Positions 1 through 12,638 are shown, counted from the stretch's first letter. The stretch is DNA of 64,000 nucleotides from Chondrilla cf. caribensis (GCA_964020155.1 OZ026563.1:4769940-4833939), one strand, 5' to 3'. The notes: generated from the sequence alone by a model not told the origin. Translations and numbers: made by a program.

Positions 1-3000
1 GAGCTTCTATCTCTGCTTTGTGCTTCTGTGGGAATAGGTGATCAAGCATGTGACATGAGTGATCGTGTGATGAAATATGACGTCATATGATGCAGTCACC
101 TGATGGGCGGCCAAAAGAGCCTCTGCATTGGCCACATCTTTTGCAAGTTCATCAGATGATACCAAAGCACTCATTGAATTCAGCCATCCCATGATATCTC
201 TGTAACAACAGTGTCCATGGTGAACAACAGAATGACAAGTACATCCATATACAAGTACACAGCAACCAACACATACATATGTACATATCACACACATACA
301 CACAGTATATGCACAGACACACCTGTAGTTACTGGTGAGTCTCTGGAGGTCTCCGGCATCTTCTAACTTTCCTTTACGTTGGCCAGACTGTGGGAACACA
401 AGAGAAAGATGGCTGACAGGGGACACGAGAGAGGAGATCAGCATCTGATCCGCTCACCTTTGATCTGAGGCTGGTCCAAGCATCATTCACTTCCTTCTCC
501 TTCATCTTGATCAACCTGATATTTCCCGGCTGAGATCTCACCAGACGCTCTGCATCCTGACCAAGACTTCTCACCTACATAGACAAGTACAACTCTATTG
601 CACAATCATCTCAAAATGGCCGCTCTCCTTCCACCTTCTCACCTTGTCTTCCAGAGCAGCTAGGTCTCTCTCCAGTGCTTCGTGCTTTCTCTGAAGAGCT
701 TGCACACTGGCAAGATCTCTACCACAATCATCCGTGGACAAGGCTGCATCTTTCTCATTGATCCATCCCTTTGTCTCATCAGCATCTCTATGGTAACAGA
801 AATAAGATGGCTGACCCTTAAGATTGAAGTACACACAGACTGTGCTTACCTAATGAAGGCATGTAATTCCCTGAAACTGTCCAAATTCTCCTTCCTCTTC
901 ACAGCAAGGTTGGTCAGGTTCTCATAATGCTGATTAAGGGCCTGCACAAGAGGCGGGTATCCATGACATCACAGTGGTAGTAATTACAGGGTTCCACCCA
1001 TTACACTCACTTCTACTTGTGACTGAATGACATCGGATTCACTGTGGCCTTCATCGAGGAGACCTTGGGCCAGTTCACCAACTCGTACCATGCGAGATTC
1101 ACTAGTCATGAGATCTTTCATGAATTCATCGAACTTCTTGATTAGAACAAGAACATGATCAAGGTCCTTGCCAAGCTCGTCTGAGCTAGCTACAGCCTCC
1201 TACAGAAATTATACAGAGATATCCTAATTTTACACACACATGCACAAAGTTATCCTAATACCACTTCCATATATCTAGTTATCCTAGTAATACACACCAA
1301 TTTACTGAGTTATCCTAATACCTTGTCACTGATCCAGGAGTGAAGTTCGTTGACCTCTCTCTTCAGCTCGTGAAGTTTCAGAGACTCCTCCAAACGATGC
1401 TTCCTGTCTTTAGCTAATCTCAGGAGGCTAGTGTATCTGAGGCAACAGGTGTGGGCTTGCAAATATGACACACCCACTACGGTATGACACACCCACTATG
1501 GCACGACACACCCACTATGGCATGACACACCCACTATGGCATGACACACCCACTATGGCACAACACACCCACTATGGTATAATACACCCACTGTAGTAAG
1601 CCACACCCACTGTAGTGAGCCACACCCACTATAGTAAGCCACGCCCCTACCACTCACTTCCCCTTGATGGCTTGTTGACGTTGAGTCACAGTTTCTTGTT
1701 CGTCAGACCCTCCCATGTCCAGTCCTCCGTTCTGTGTCTCCTGAGTGGGTGGATCCACTCTTCTCACATACACCGCAGGGATAAACCCTTGTCTGTCCCC
1801 ATTTTCCACCTTCCACCAATCCTGCAAGCGATGTCGTCACAGTGTTACAGGAATAAAATCAACAACAGGGTAGTGTTCCAATAGCAGCCCACCTTATTAG
1901 CAGCACTGAGGATGACCATTACATCACCTTTTTTCATGGGAATTTCCCTGTGAGTTTTAGGTTTGTAATCATACATTGCCATGGCATACTGCTTGCTTCC
2001 AGGGGGTGGGGCTTGTTTAGCGGCATTTGACCCCACACACTTCTTGCTTTGCTCACTGAGAGAAGAGACATGTCCAGCAAATCCTTCAACGTCAGCTAGG
2101 ACAGCTTCGTGCTTCTTGGATAAAGCCTTGAAAGCAGAGACAATGGATACTGTCACTAAGGCCAGACAATAACAATATCAACAAAACACTGTATGTTTGT
2201 TTGTTTGGCAAAGACAACAACAACAACACATGTTTTACCTGTTACCAAGGCTCCCCAGTAACATTATCATACATATAAGCACACACATCTCACCACACAC
2301 AGCACACATCTTACCAACACACCAGCACACATCTCACCAACACACCAGCACATATCTCACCAACACACAGCACACATCTCACCAACACACAGGACACATC
2401 TCACCAACATACAGCACACATCTCACCAACACACAGGACACATCTCACCAACACACCAGCACACATCTCACCAACACACAGCACACATCTCACCAACACA
2501 CAGCACACATCTCACCAACACACAGCACACATCTCACCAACAGACAGCACACATCTCACCAACACACCAGCACACATCTCACCAACACACCAGCACACAT
2601 CTCACCAACACACCAGCACACATCTCACCAACACACCAGGACACATCTCACCAACACACCAGCACACATCTCACCAACACACCAGCACACATCTCACCAA
2701 CACACCAGCACATATCTCACCAACACACAGGACACATCTCACCAACACACCAGCACACATCTCACCAACACACCAGCACACATCTCACCAACACACCAGC
2801 ACACATCTCACCCTGGCACTGTCCTCATCCTTGCCATAGTCATTGTTGGATACTACCGGTTCCTTCTCCTTCATCCAGGACTCCGCCTCGTTAGCCATGG
2901 AGTAATACTGCTGGACCTTCATTGACTCCTCCAGGTCTCGCTTCCTCATCTCAGCTCCTTCCTACACCAGGAACCAGGTGTGTGAACAGTTATATTGGGT

Positions 3001-4543
3001 ATATTGCCTGTTGTCATGGGATCTATTATCACCTTAAGTTTAGCCCATCTATTCTTCAGATCAAGTATTTTTTTGTTGATTTCCTGGTTACCATAGTGAC
3101 CTTGAGCCATCATAGCCTCACCTGCAGAGAAGACAGCTGCTATTCTCCCGTCGTGGGAGCTGATCTCACCCTGAGCAAGGGGGAGGGGAGGGGAGGGGTC
3201 TGTGACAGAGGTTTGTACGAGTGCACTGCAGAGCTGGTAACTTACAATGAGAGCTTGGTGTCTCTTTATCAGCCTTTGGACACTACTCAAGTCCTTCCCT
3301 ACAGAACATACACATACAAATGATATTCAATGGATGAGACCTGCACACGACCACACCCACCTCTGCTGGTAGAATTGACTTGGGATTGGCGGTCCCTGAT
3401 CCAGGATACCTCATCAGCTACATCTCTCAGAAACTGTTGAAGCTTCATTGATTCTTCCAGTTTGGACCTCCGGGCTGCCGTGGGCCCCTGGGGTGGGGGG
3501 TGGGGGACATCAACACAATCTCTACTTGTTCGTCTCTCTCAGCACATGACCGTCTTACCTTGAGACCGTCATAGCGAACCGAGAGGGACTTTTGCTTCTG
3601 CTGGATACCCTTAGCATCAAAATGCTGTGCTTCCATGAAGTCCCTAGCTTTGGCCACAATGTCATCAACTCGGTCCTGTGTTCATGAGCACGTCACACGT
3701 CACACAAAAGTACTAGGGGACCATCCCATGCTACACACCTCTCCCAGGGGACCATCCCATGCTACACACCTCTCCCAGGGGACCATCCCATGCTACACAC
3801 ATCTCCCAGGGACCATCCCATGCTACACTACACACCTCTCCCAGGGGACCATCCCATGCTACAGACCTCTCCCAGGGGACCATCCCATGCTACACACTTC
3901 TCCCAGGGACCATTCCATGCTACACACTTCTCCCAGGGGACCATCCCATGCTACACACATCTCCCAGGGGACCATCCCATGCTACACACCTCTCCCAGGG
4001 GACCATCCCATGCTACACACCTCTCCCAGGGGACCATCCCATGCTACACACCTCTCCCAGGGACCATCCCATGCTACACACCTCTCCCAGGGGACCATCT
4101 CATGCTACACACCTCTCCCAGGGGACCATCCCATGCCCCCCTCCCCCCCTTACTGACCTGGTGGGATCGTATGTCCTTCTCAAGGAGATCATGTCTCTTC
4201 TGAAGGCTTTGGACACTCATCAAATCCTGTGGGCAGACAATGGTGGAGGAACCAGGCAGTGACGTACTCCTTACAGGTCAGTTGGACCAGACCACACTGA
4301 CACACCCACCCACAAATGGATCCAACATTCACTGACACACCCACTCACAAACGGATCCAACATTCACTGACACACCCACTTTCACACTCACATTTCCTAG
4401 ATTCTCCGATGCCAGATGACCTTCGACCTCATTCAGCCACAGATTGAAGTCATCTACTTCTCGATTGAACTGTTGTTGAGCGTTGGCCTCACGTAGCTTC
4501 TGACCTGATGACACCAAACACACAATGTCATGATATATATACC

Positions 4544-4594
<51 letters not shown>

Positions 4595-7500
4595 GCACAT
4601 GTAAGAGTGAGTACCTTTAAATGCCATTTTAGATGTGAGTTCGTTCCACAATTCCCCAATCTCCAGCAAACAGTTCTGCACCACATCGGCTGCATAGTGC
4701 CCGCTGTCAACCAACCCTTGACCTGTGGCCTGCATGGACTCCATGTGGGGTTTGTAGGCTGCCACCTCGTCTTCAAATGACTGATGCTTCTGGAGCTTGG
4801 CTTGAAGGTTGGTTGGGTCCTAGGAATGAGGTTCACACACACATCATTGGAAATCTCCTTGGATCACTCCAGCAGGTTGTCTTGCTCACCCTGAAGGACT
4901 CGTCGCCAGCAGTCTTGAGCTTCTCCACTGCCCAGACCTTCACCTCGTGAACATCCCTCAGGAAGTGTTGGAGTTTATAAGAGTCATCCAACAAGACCTT
5001 TCGAGATGCTGATAGCGATACCATGTCTGACTTCCTATCAAGAACCTGACGAAAGTGAACAAAGAGATGGAGACAGCAGACGAGAGAGGGACAAGGGAGG
5101 AAGTGACAGACAATACACAGAACCAGAAGAACTTCAAAAGTGCAAGAATACCTCTTTTCGTCGTTTGTCAATGTCTTCAGCAGCGTAGTTAGAACCAGAC
5201 ACAAGTCTATTAGCACTGTCATCGAGGGCCTAGAGGTCAGATGTAGATGATAAGTAGTAAAGACAAAAACATCAACAACAACAACAACAACAACAACAGC
5301 AAAACCCATATGCAGTACATACATTACCTTGAATATGTCATCTTGAGAGGCCAGTGTTTTCTCAAAGTCATTGTGTTTCTTGATGAGTGCCTCCACAGCA
5401 TCCAAGGTGTCACCGACATCTTCTGAGATCAGAAATGCCTGAGAGGAGAGACATATTGTCACAGGGGTCACACATTAATCACATGTTAATCACATGATTT
5501 AAATGGGATATATAAATGTAGTGCAGACACCCCACGGGGTCCTCACTTCCTGTTTGGCCATCCAGGCATCCAGCTGGTCGGCGTCCCTCATGAACAGCTG
5601 GAGCTCCATGCACTGATCAAACTCGGACTTCCTGTCTTCCCAAAGTTTGAGCAATTCACTCTTTTCTGATACTAAATCAATCAACTAGAAAACCATAGGG
5701 GATGTCAAAGAAAGCAACAGACAATGCAACAGACACAACACCAGACATGATACGAGATGGAACACAAGACTAGACGAAAGACAAACTAGCAGACAGGACA
5801 CCCGATAGTGGCTGCAGAGGCTTGTTGAACAGCAGTGAAGTGGAGGACCACTCTACCTTCTCTTTGACTTCCTCCGAGGCAAAGTGAGCTGATGTAATGA
5901 GGCTCTGCCCGAACTGGGTGGTGACCTTGAATCGATCCTCACTGGCATCAATTAACCCCTAATTAATCAACATTGATTAATCAACATGTAAACAGATGAT
6001 GGTTGATAGCGTGCTAGTGAGAGCAACCTTCATTTCCTTGTGTCGTGCTAGCAAAGCTTCAGCACTGCCCACATCCTTGGCTAGCTCCAGTGATGATATC
6101 AACGTACGTTTATCGTTGACTGAAGACAGGAGGTCTCTGTAGTGAAGGAGACATGTACAAAGATGGATATGAGTGGTGGAGTGGGTTGTCAGCAGTGCAT
6201 CATACAGTAGTGAGCCACACCCAGTGAGCCACACCCAGTAAGGCAAACCCAGTGAGCCATACTCAGTGAGCCACACCAAGTGAGCCACACCCAGTAAGGC
6301 ACACCCAGTGAGCCACACCCAGTGAAACACACCTAGTGAGGTACACCTAGAGGGACACACCCAGTGAGCCACACCCAGTGAGGCACACCCAGTGAGCCAC
6401 ACCCAGTGGGACACTCATTGGGGCACACCCATCAGGACACTCACTAGGTCACACCCATCAGGACACTCACTGGGTCACACCCATCAGGACACTCATTGGG
6501 GCACACCCATCAGGACACTCATTGGGTCACACCCATCAGGACACTCACTAGGTCACACCCATCAGGACACTCACTAGGTCACACCCATCAGGACACTCAC
6601 TAGGTCACACCCATCAGGACACTCACTAGGTCACACCCATCAGGACACTCATTGGGGCACACCCATTGGGACAATATCAAGGGGACACACCCATGGGGGG
6701 CATACACAGCAGGTCATTGCAGACTGATGCTCCACTTACTTGTGGTCCACTAGGAATCTCTGGAACTTGTGTGAGTCATCCAACTGTGTTTTCCTCTTGG
6801 AGGCCTTCAGCTTCAGCCTCTCCCACTGCCCGACAACCTCGGCCTGCTTGGCTGCAATCTGGGCACTGCTCTCTGGATACTTCTGCTGCAGACGCGATGT
6901 CCCACTGCTGATAGTCTCAATCTAACACACAATGAAACAGGAAGCACTATTGCACAATCATCTCAAAATGGCCGCTCTACTTCCACCTTCTCACCTTGTC
7001 TTCCAGAGCAGCTAGGTCTCTCTCCAGTGCTTCGTGTTTCCTCTGAAGAGCTTGCACACTGGCAAGATCTCTACCACAATCATCCGTGGACAAGGCTGCA
7101 TCTTTCTCATTGATCCACCCCTTTGTCTCATCAGCATCTCTATGGTAACAGAAATAAGATGGCTGACTTGAACACTAAACCAAAAGTAGGAGGAGTAATC
7201 TGTGTTTATAGTAATGAATATTCTTAAACGGCTAATCCACCTGTGTAGGATTACTAATGAATGTCATTATAGAATCATGAATACAATTTAAAAGATGTGA
7301 ATATCTTTACAAGACACAAATACTCTCAAAGCTTGTTTACAAGGTCACACTAAACCCGCCAAACCCTTCCTGCCCTACAAACTTCCTGCATTTCAAGAGA
7401 CAGCCCTGTAGACAAACACACCTGTTGAATTCTTGTATTTCAAGAGCTCCTGATAGTTTATCCTCTCTCTCACTAGCCAAACTCTTAAGGTTCTTCCATG

Positions 7501-8787
7501 CTGAGTTCACAGCCTTGAGGGAGAACCCAACACAGACACTGTTAGAGGGTGTCACATGAGTGCACACAACAAGTACATGAGTGAGGATAAAGAATACAGA
7601 TGTCTTACTTCTTGCCTTCCCAGTATGACCTCACTGTCGGGGTGTTCCTCCCCCAGTAGCCTGTTGGCCTGGGTGTTGACACTAGTAACTCTGGCCTCGT
7701 TCACTTGGAGGTCCTGTGCAGACAGTGAATATCGATCAACATTGGCAATCAGGCAATGTCGGTTTGTGTGTAGGGTTACCTTGGAGAAATCACTGAATTT
7801 CTTTTGAAGCATCTGAACGTGCTCCAAATCTCTTCCCAGTTCTTCTGAACTGGCTACAGCTTCCTTGTCAGAGATCCAGGCCAGCACCTCGTCTGCCTCG
7901 TGGACAAACAGCTCCCTCTTCTGTGCATCTTGCAACCTCTTTGCCTTCTCCTTGGACTGCTTCTGAAGGTCTTCCCAACTCTCATGCACCGAATCAAGCA
8001 TACCCTATGAAGTCACCACAACCCAGCACACAGTGAAATGACACATCAACAAACACAGTTATGAACTCATCAGACCATTCCTTTTACAAACCTATGCATG
8101 CATGAATTGAGTGAACCTCTACCATAACGGAACCATTCCTTTAGTTACAGTGTACTGAGGTGTATTGAGTCGCCCTTGGGTTGAGGAACCTCTAGCAAGG
8201 ACATGAAATTAAGGTCCCAAAGTGTTCTAATATTGGGAGGCTCCACTGTATTGCAGCCAGAGACATAACAAGCTGTGTGATGTCACAGTGGTCGACTAAC
8301 ACTGGTTGGCAATGCAGCACAGGCAGCAGTGCAAACTGTATCCAGGGGTACGTACCTTGATCTTGTCAGCTGCAAAATGTTTCTGCTCCATCATGGTCTC
8401 TCCGGCAGCTCTCAATGTCTTTATCGTCTTTATGCGAGCTGATATCTCGGCTTCAAATGTATAGTGTTTCTGTATCTTCCCCTGTAGGTTGGAGGGGTCC
8501 TTGTAAGACTCGTCTGAAGCAATCTGCATCTTCTCCTTGATCCATTGCTCCAATTCTTCGACATCTCTTCTGAACTGTTGGAACTTCTTTGCTTCTTCTA
8601 GTTTCTCTCTTCGTTGCTTCGCCACTTCCTTCACTCCCTCCCATTTTTCCAGCACTTGTTGTCTCCTAGCTCTGACGTCTTCAGCATGGGACACAAGTTT
8701 GCTCTGCGTTTTAACGACACTCTTTACGGTTCTCCATTTGTCTAAAGGACGTTGTGTTCTACCTTGCTCGCTAATTCTCTCTGCCAT
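1..8787 (-). CDS. SPTAN1: Alpha-spectrin (non-erythroid type), N-terminal half, multi-exon, partial at the window edge
   Basis: Alpha-spectrin pairs with beta-spectrin to form the submembrane skeleton. About 29 short exons read leftward from ATG 8787. Exon 1 (8787-8356) carries a roughly 35-residue N-terminal extension, then the lone helix that binds beta-spectrin and the first triple-helical repeat ([20 protein letters not shown]). Later exons include 8004-7780, 7713-7609, 7143-6996, 6920-6743, 5684-5548, 4818-4613, 3674-3560, 2130-1896, 1829-1660, 1437-1321, 1199-1010, 785-648 and 571-466. All show spectrin-repeat signatures such as [15 protein letters not shown]. The SH3 domain is split over 2130-1896 ([18 protein letters not shown]) and 1829-1660 ([16 protein letters not shown]), inside a central repeat as in animal alpha-spectrins. 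The vertebrate calpain/calmodulin insert expected after the SH3 region is not seen. The C-terminal repeats and EF hands would lie left of base 1. The exons at 7143-6996 and 785-648 are near-identical. Confidence 0.96.
595..815 (-). repeat. Copy A of a duplicated or converted spectrin exon with its intron flanks
   Basis: These 221 bp match 6947-7167 with four mismatches and no gap. The segment spans a whole coding exon (about 785-648) and parts of both neighbouring introns. The three exonic differences are synonymous and the fourth is intronic. Sequence beyond both ends diverges abruptly. Confidence 0.95.
1488..1640. repeat. Minisatellite in a spectrin intron
   Basis: About 8 units of 19-20 bp with core cccactatggcatgacaca, fading at the right end. 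It lies in the intron after the second SH3 exon. Confidence 0.85.
2288..2812. repeat. Minisatellite filling a spectrin intron
   Basis: About 25 units of 20-21 bp with core cacatctcaccaacacac. It fills most of the intron between exons at about 2961-2828 and 2130-1896. The open frame through it is a repeat artefact. Confidence 0.9.
3718..4135. repeat. Minisatellite in a spectrin intron
   Basis: About 14 units of 30-31 bp with core ggaccatcccatgctacaca. The one-base length variation keeps several frames open. Confidence 0.9.
4549..4592. repeat. (CT)n microsatellite in a spectrin intron
   Basis: About 20 uninterrupted CT dinucleotides between exons near 4613 and 4503. Confidence 0.95.
6210..6665. 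repeat. Compound minisatellite in a spectrin intron
   Basis: Two arrays abut. About 6210-6410 has 15-16-bp units (cagtgagccacaccc). About 6411-6665 has 26-bp units with core cacacccatcaggacactca. They share the 'cacaccca' core, so one may derive from the other. Confidence 0.85.
6947..7167 (-). repeat. Copy B of the duplicated or converted spectrin exon with its intron flanks
   Basis: Partner of 595-815, in the same orientation and about 6.35 kb away in the same gene. Its exon (about 7143-6996) encodes the same peptide, including [20 protein letters not shown]. It occupies the equivalent helix of an earlier spectrin repeat. Confidence 0.95.
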
Positions 8788-9186
8788 ATTCCATCAGTAA
8801 ATCAGCTAGGAAGATGACAACGCCCACTTATACAGTTTTGCGTTTCGTGTCGTTTATATCGCCCCAATATCGTGATGTCACGAAAAATCTGGTCCGCTGC
8901 TAGTCTAACTAGTTAGACTAGTCCGCTGCCAAAAACAGTCCCCGGGGACAGGAAAATTGCGGCAAAACCAGTCCGTGCGGACAGGTTTCCGACGTCCTGA
9001 ATGGCCCGCTCGTGCCTAACCCTAACCCTCACCCTAACCATTAATTTTTTGATGGCATATTGAGTCCCAGGGAGACCAAATATGGTGCCAAAAAAATCCG
9101 GGGGACCACTCTAGGCGGGGAACAATTTTCGTATGACAGTGTGACGTAACGAGTGTCTGATTTGTCGCTGTAGGTGAAAGACAAAC
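8788..9186. promoter_or_regulatory. Shared intergenic region between divergent spectrin and DOK-like genes
   Basis: This 399-bp gap separates two start codons that point away from each other, so it must hold the 5' UTRs and promoters of both genes. It contains a perfect 22-bp palindrome at 8900-8921 flanked by direct copies of gtccgctgc (8892-8900 and 8921-8929). It also has a telomere-like run (cctaaccctaaccctcaccc) near 9016-9040. I see no clear TATA box. The promoter role is inferred from position. Confidence 0.6.
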
Positions 9187-9436
9187 ATGTCGCGAAAAGG
9201 AAGCAAGAAAGGAATGATAGGCGACGAGTCCTATCCCAACAGCACTCTTGTGTTGGAAGTGAGTGGATTGAATGAAACCATAACTTTATCCACTTCTATT
9301 TACTACACCTTGGTAAACTTCTGGGGGTTGTTTATTGGAATAATCACCGCATAGACCCTATAAAACCAGGTAGTGGACCGAACTGTGAAACTGTTATACA
9401 TGAACTTTTCATCTATAGGGTTTTACTAGTAGACCA

Positions 9437-9474
<38 letters not shown>

Positions 9475-11560
9475 GTGTTGTGTGTGGTATGGTATCATTG
9501 CAGTTGAACACTCATAACAAACCAGAAATTCCGGGGCAATCTGTTTGTTATAAGCAGGAGTTTGTTATATCAGGACAATTTCCCATGAGATACTGTAGCA
9601 CATGGTTGAGATTATTGCTTTGTTATATCAAGAAATTTGTTATCGAGGAGTTTGTTATAAGAGTGCTCCACTGTACTTTACTGGAGAGGCCACTAGCCCA
9701 ATGGGCTACTATTAAGGCTCCCAGTTGAAATAGAATAAAAGTTATAAAAATTACATGCAAAAATAGGTGAATTTACAACTTAAGATAAGTTGTAAATTCA
9801 CCTATCTTTTGCATGTAATTTGTGTTGTGTGTGTGTGTGTGCGCGCACCACCCAATGTTCATTGTGGTGTTTCTGAGTTGAAATGAACTGAATCTGATGG
9901 TTGTCTCCCATCCTGTCCACTGTAGGGAGTGTTGTGCGTTGGCTCCAGTTTGAAGAGCAAATCGAAGAAGGATTGGAAGCCACGTCTTATATGTGTGAGG
10001 CAGCGAAAGGAGAGTGGGTACGCACACCTTGAGGTGTATCGGAACACCAAGACACGCCCCCAATTCCAGACTCCGGCAGGTGTGATACCGCTAGCTCCAG
10101 AGCTGGTTGTGTACTATCCTTTTGAGTGCCCTCACAGCAATGTCCTGGTGGTAGAAGGCCCTGATGAAGTCATTTACCTTTCTTGTAAGAGTGAGGACGA
10201 ACGGACTAAGTGGGCCAATGACATACAAAAGTTGGAGATTTTCAAAGAAGATAAGTTAACAGGAGGTGAGACTTTCCCTGTAGTGGGTGAGGATAGCGTC
10301 GACCTCAGAACCATCAACGGTACGGGGGACTGTATCTTGGCTGTCGACACTAGTCAGATATTGTTGGCCAAACTTAGGAGTAAGGAAATGGTTGCAAGAT
10401 GGCCCCTGGCTTGTGTCAAGAGATACTGTAGCGAGAACAGTAAGTTCAGTATAACCACAGGGCGGAGGTCTCCGAGGGGAGCAGGTAGCTACACTTTTCT
10501 CTCGTCTGAAGCTGACAAGATATTCCATGTCTTGGACACTTTCATACAGGAAATGGCCAAAAAGTTAAAATCGAGCTCAAAATACTCTGAATCTCCACAT
10601 CCTACCACTAGTGCTGATGTACCACCACCCAATGTCCACCGTCCTCCAGCCATTGTCCCTCATCAGGTCCCCACACCTGCTACAGTGGGCAGCAATGTAC
10701 AGAGCAGCAGCGTGGGCTATCTGGAAATACCTCCTGAAGGATTTCCGGGAGCAAATAACCCCCCACTTAGTGGGGAATACTCCAGGACAGTCCATAATGT
10801 GGACCCTCAGACTCCACCCACAGATCCCGAACAGGAGAGTGCATATAATGTCCTCCAACACGTCCAGGGAGACAGGAACAAGACTTGGAGATCGGCCACC
10901 CTTGACTCCAAGGCAGACTATGAAGTAGCCAAGCATCATCGTGTGACTGGGGCAGAACCGATCTATAACATTGCCTTTGTTGGCAATGAGGCTCGGAATC
11001 AGAAAAATGGACTCCAACAACAACAACAACAACAACAACAGACAGTTTCTTCTCCTACTAGTGATCAGGTGACATCGACTGCCCAAAACCCAACCTACTT
11101 GATGACAGTCCCAGAGACCACGCCCACAGCCAGGGATGGGGGCAAGCAGTTCAAATCCTCATTGCTTACATCTGGTGAACCAGAGCGGTTGGTTGGAAAA
11201 CCTCTGGAAAGGTCGTACAGCTCAGTCAAATATGATGAGAAATTGAAAAAGAAGCATGAAACTGAACTGGAGAAGAAACACTTTTCCATTGACGACGATA
11301 ACAATGGCATCATGGAAGGTGATGACAACGAGGAGACAGAGAATGAAATGAGTCTATCCACGTCCCCTGCTCCCCCACCAGTGCCCCCACGGAGGTACAA
11401 CACAAAGAGTGAATGTGAGGTTCTGGACCTGGATCCAGCCCCTGACCCTCCCACTTCACGTAACTATTCCAAGAGCGAGTGCGAGGAGTTACTGCTGGAC
11501 ACACCCACCACCCCTCCCGAGCTGCCCGAGAGAGACTACACCACCAGCAGTGACGTATAG
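9187..11560 (+). CDS. DOK/IRS-like docking adaptor with PH and PTB domains
   Basis: Two exons, 9187-9258 and 9926-11560, joined in phase 0, give 568 residues. Residues about 23-128 form a PH domain (LEGVLCVGSSLKSKSKKDWK; ends WANDIQKLEIFK). Residues about 140-238 form an IRS-type phosphotyrosine-binding domain (RTINGTGDCILAV through FIQEMAKKL). The rest is low-complexity with about ten tyrosines in docking-like contexts (GYLEIP, AYNVL, DYEVA, IYNIAF, TYLM), a run of nine glutamines near residue 389 and an SH3-ligand-like PPPVPPRR. The C-terminus repeats a tyrosine module (RYNTKSECE, NYSKSECEE, DYTTSSD). This is the plan of DOK adaptors, which bind activated tyrosine kinases at the membrane and recruit SH2 proteins. 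Which DOK or IRS member it descends from cannot be told. It is divergent from spectrin. Confidence 0.85.
9501..9673. mobile_element. MITE-like element with imperfect terminal inverted repeats in the DOK-like intron
   Basis: The left end (9501-9522) and the reverse complement of the right end (about 9650-9673) share cagt..., a cactc block and ataacaaac. The interior repeats 'tttgttata' several times and has no coding potential. Target-site duplications are not obvious, so the element call is tentative. Confidence 0.4.
9748..9821. repeat. Near-perfect long hairpin in the DOK-like intron
   Basis: The arms 9748-9782 and 9786-9821 are reverse complements over 35 bp with a single one-base indel. 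The loop is three bases (aga). It could form a cruciform in DNA or a strong hairpin in the pre-mRNA. It may be a small palindromic mobile element. Confidence 0.9.
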
Positions 11561-12029
11561 GAATGAACGGAAATTTATTTTTGTTGTGTTATAATTCTAT
11601 TTTATTGAGATTATTGCTTGTATTATAGCAATAGACACAAACTCAATTTATATTGTAACAATCAGAAAATATTGTACAACATGTTATGTTCAAATTATAT
11701 ATTAATCTGGCATATTTAGCCTTGTACACATAACCAGTATGCGTCTAAACAATTGGATATTGTACATGTTAACATTTTATGATAATTCAGAATTTAAATT
11801 TCATAACTACCAAAAAAATTCAAACAACCTTACAACTGCCAACACTTGTACATATCAATTTTGACAGGTGAACTGGAGACCTGACAACAACAGGACATGC
11901 AACTTGTTGAAATAATTTACTTGTTTGCTGTGAGGTGTATACACAGAGGAGGAATGCCAAATATAGCTGTGTTCTTGTCTGGGTTATTTGCACTCAGAGA
12001 CCCCTGGTGGTTTAAAGGATTTAGTACAC

Positions 12030-12061
12030 ACACACACGCACGCACGCACACACACACACAC

Positions 12062-12116
<55 letters not shown>

Positions 12117-12175
12117 CACACACACACGGACACACACACACACACATGGACACGGACACACACACACACACACAT
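12030..12175. repeat. CA-rich microsatellite with CGGACA interruptions
   Basis: Near-continuous (CA)n interrupted by periodic 'cggaca' and 'cgcacg' variants, in intergenic DNA. Confidence 0.95.
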
Positions 12176-12638
12176 CCAGTGTTCAATTATCCTCTCAGCT
12201 GAAATTCACTTGAGTTATTAGTACTTTGAAAGTAATAATTTGTGAGATTCCTGGCAAACCAGTAGACACAACAAGAACTGTCCTCCTCCTGGCCACTCCT
12301 TCAACCACACCCCTAGCACAACTAAACTACCCATTAGAGGACTGATGCCACGCAAGACACACTTTTGAGGTATTTGGTATTCAAACAGTGAAGCCATAGG
12401 AAGGCTCCCCCATCTGATGTATGGTACAACTCAGGAGGCAGGGTGGGATGAGTGTGTGTTGTTAAGGCGAAGTGTTATATGGAATGTGTTGCTAAGGAGT
12501 AGTGATATATGGGATGTGTTGCAAAGGTGAAGTGTTACAATGGGATGTGTTGATAGGGTAGTGTAGTTTCTATCTACAGTTCCAGGACTATTTTACACAG
12601 TCAGTGGATATCCCATTAACTGAATATATGTCAGGATG

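Noticed and set aside
2197..2925. 242-codon ORF rich in HTSTHLTN
   Set aside because: Minisatellite in a spectrin intron, on the opposite strand, with no domain.
3718..4135. CRISPR-like repeat array
   Set aside because: Units are contiguous with no unique spacers, in an animal gene intron. The same applies to every other array in the window.
8090..8250. MITE-like inverted ends in spectrin intron 1 (gtgaacctct... / ...ggctccactg)
   Set aside because: The arms match over only about a dozen bases with mismatches; too weak to call an element.
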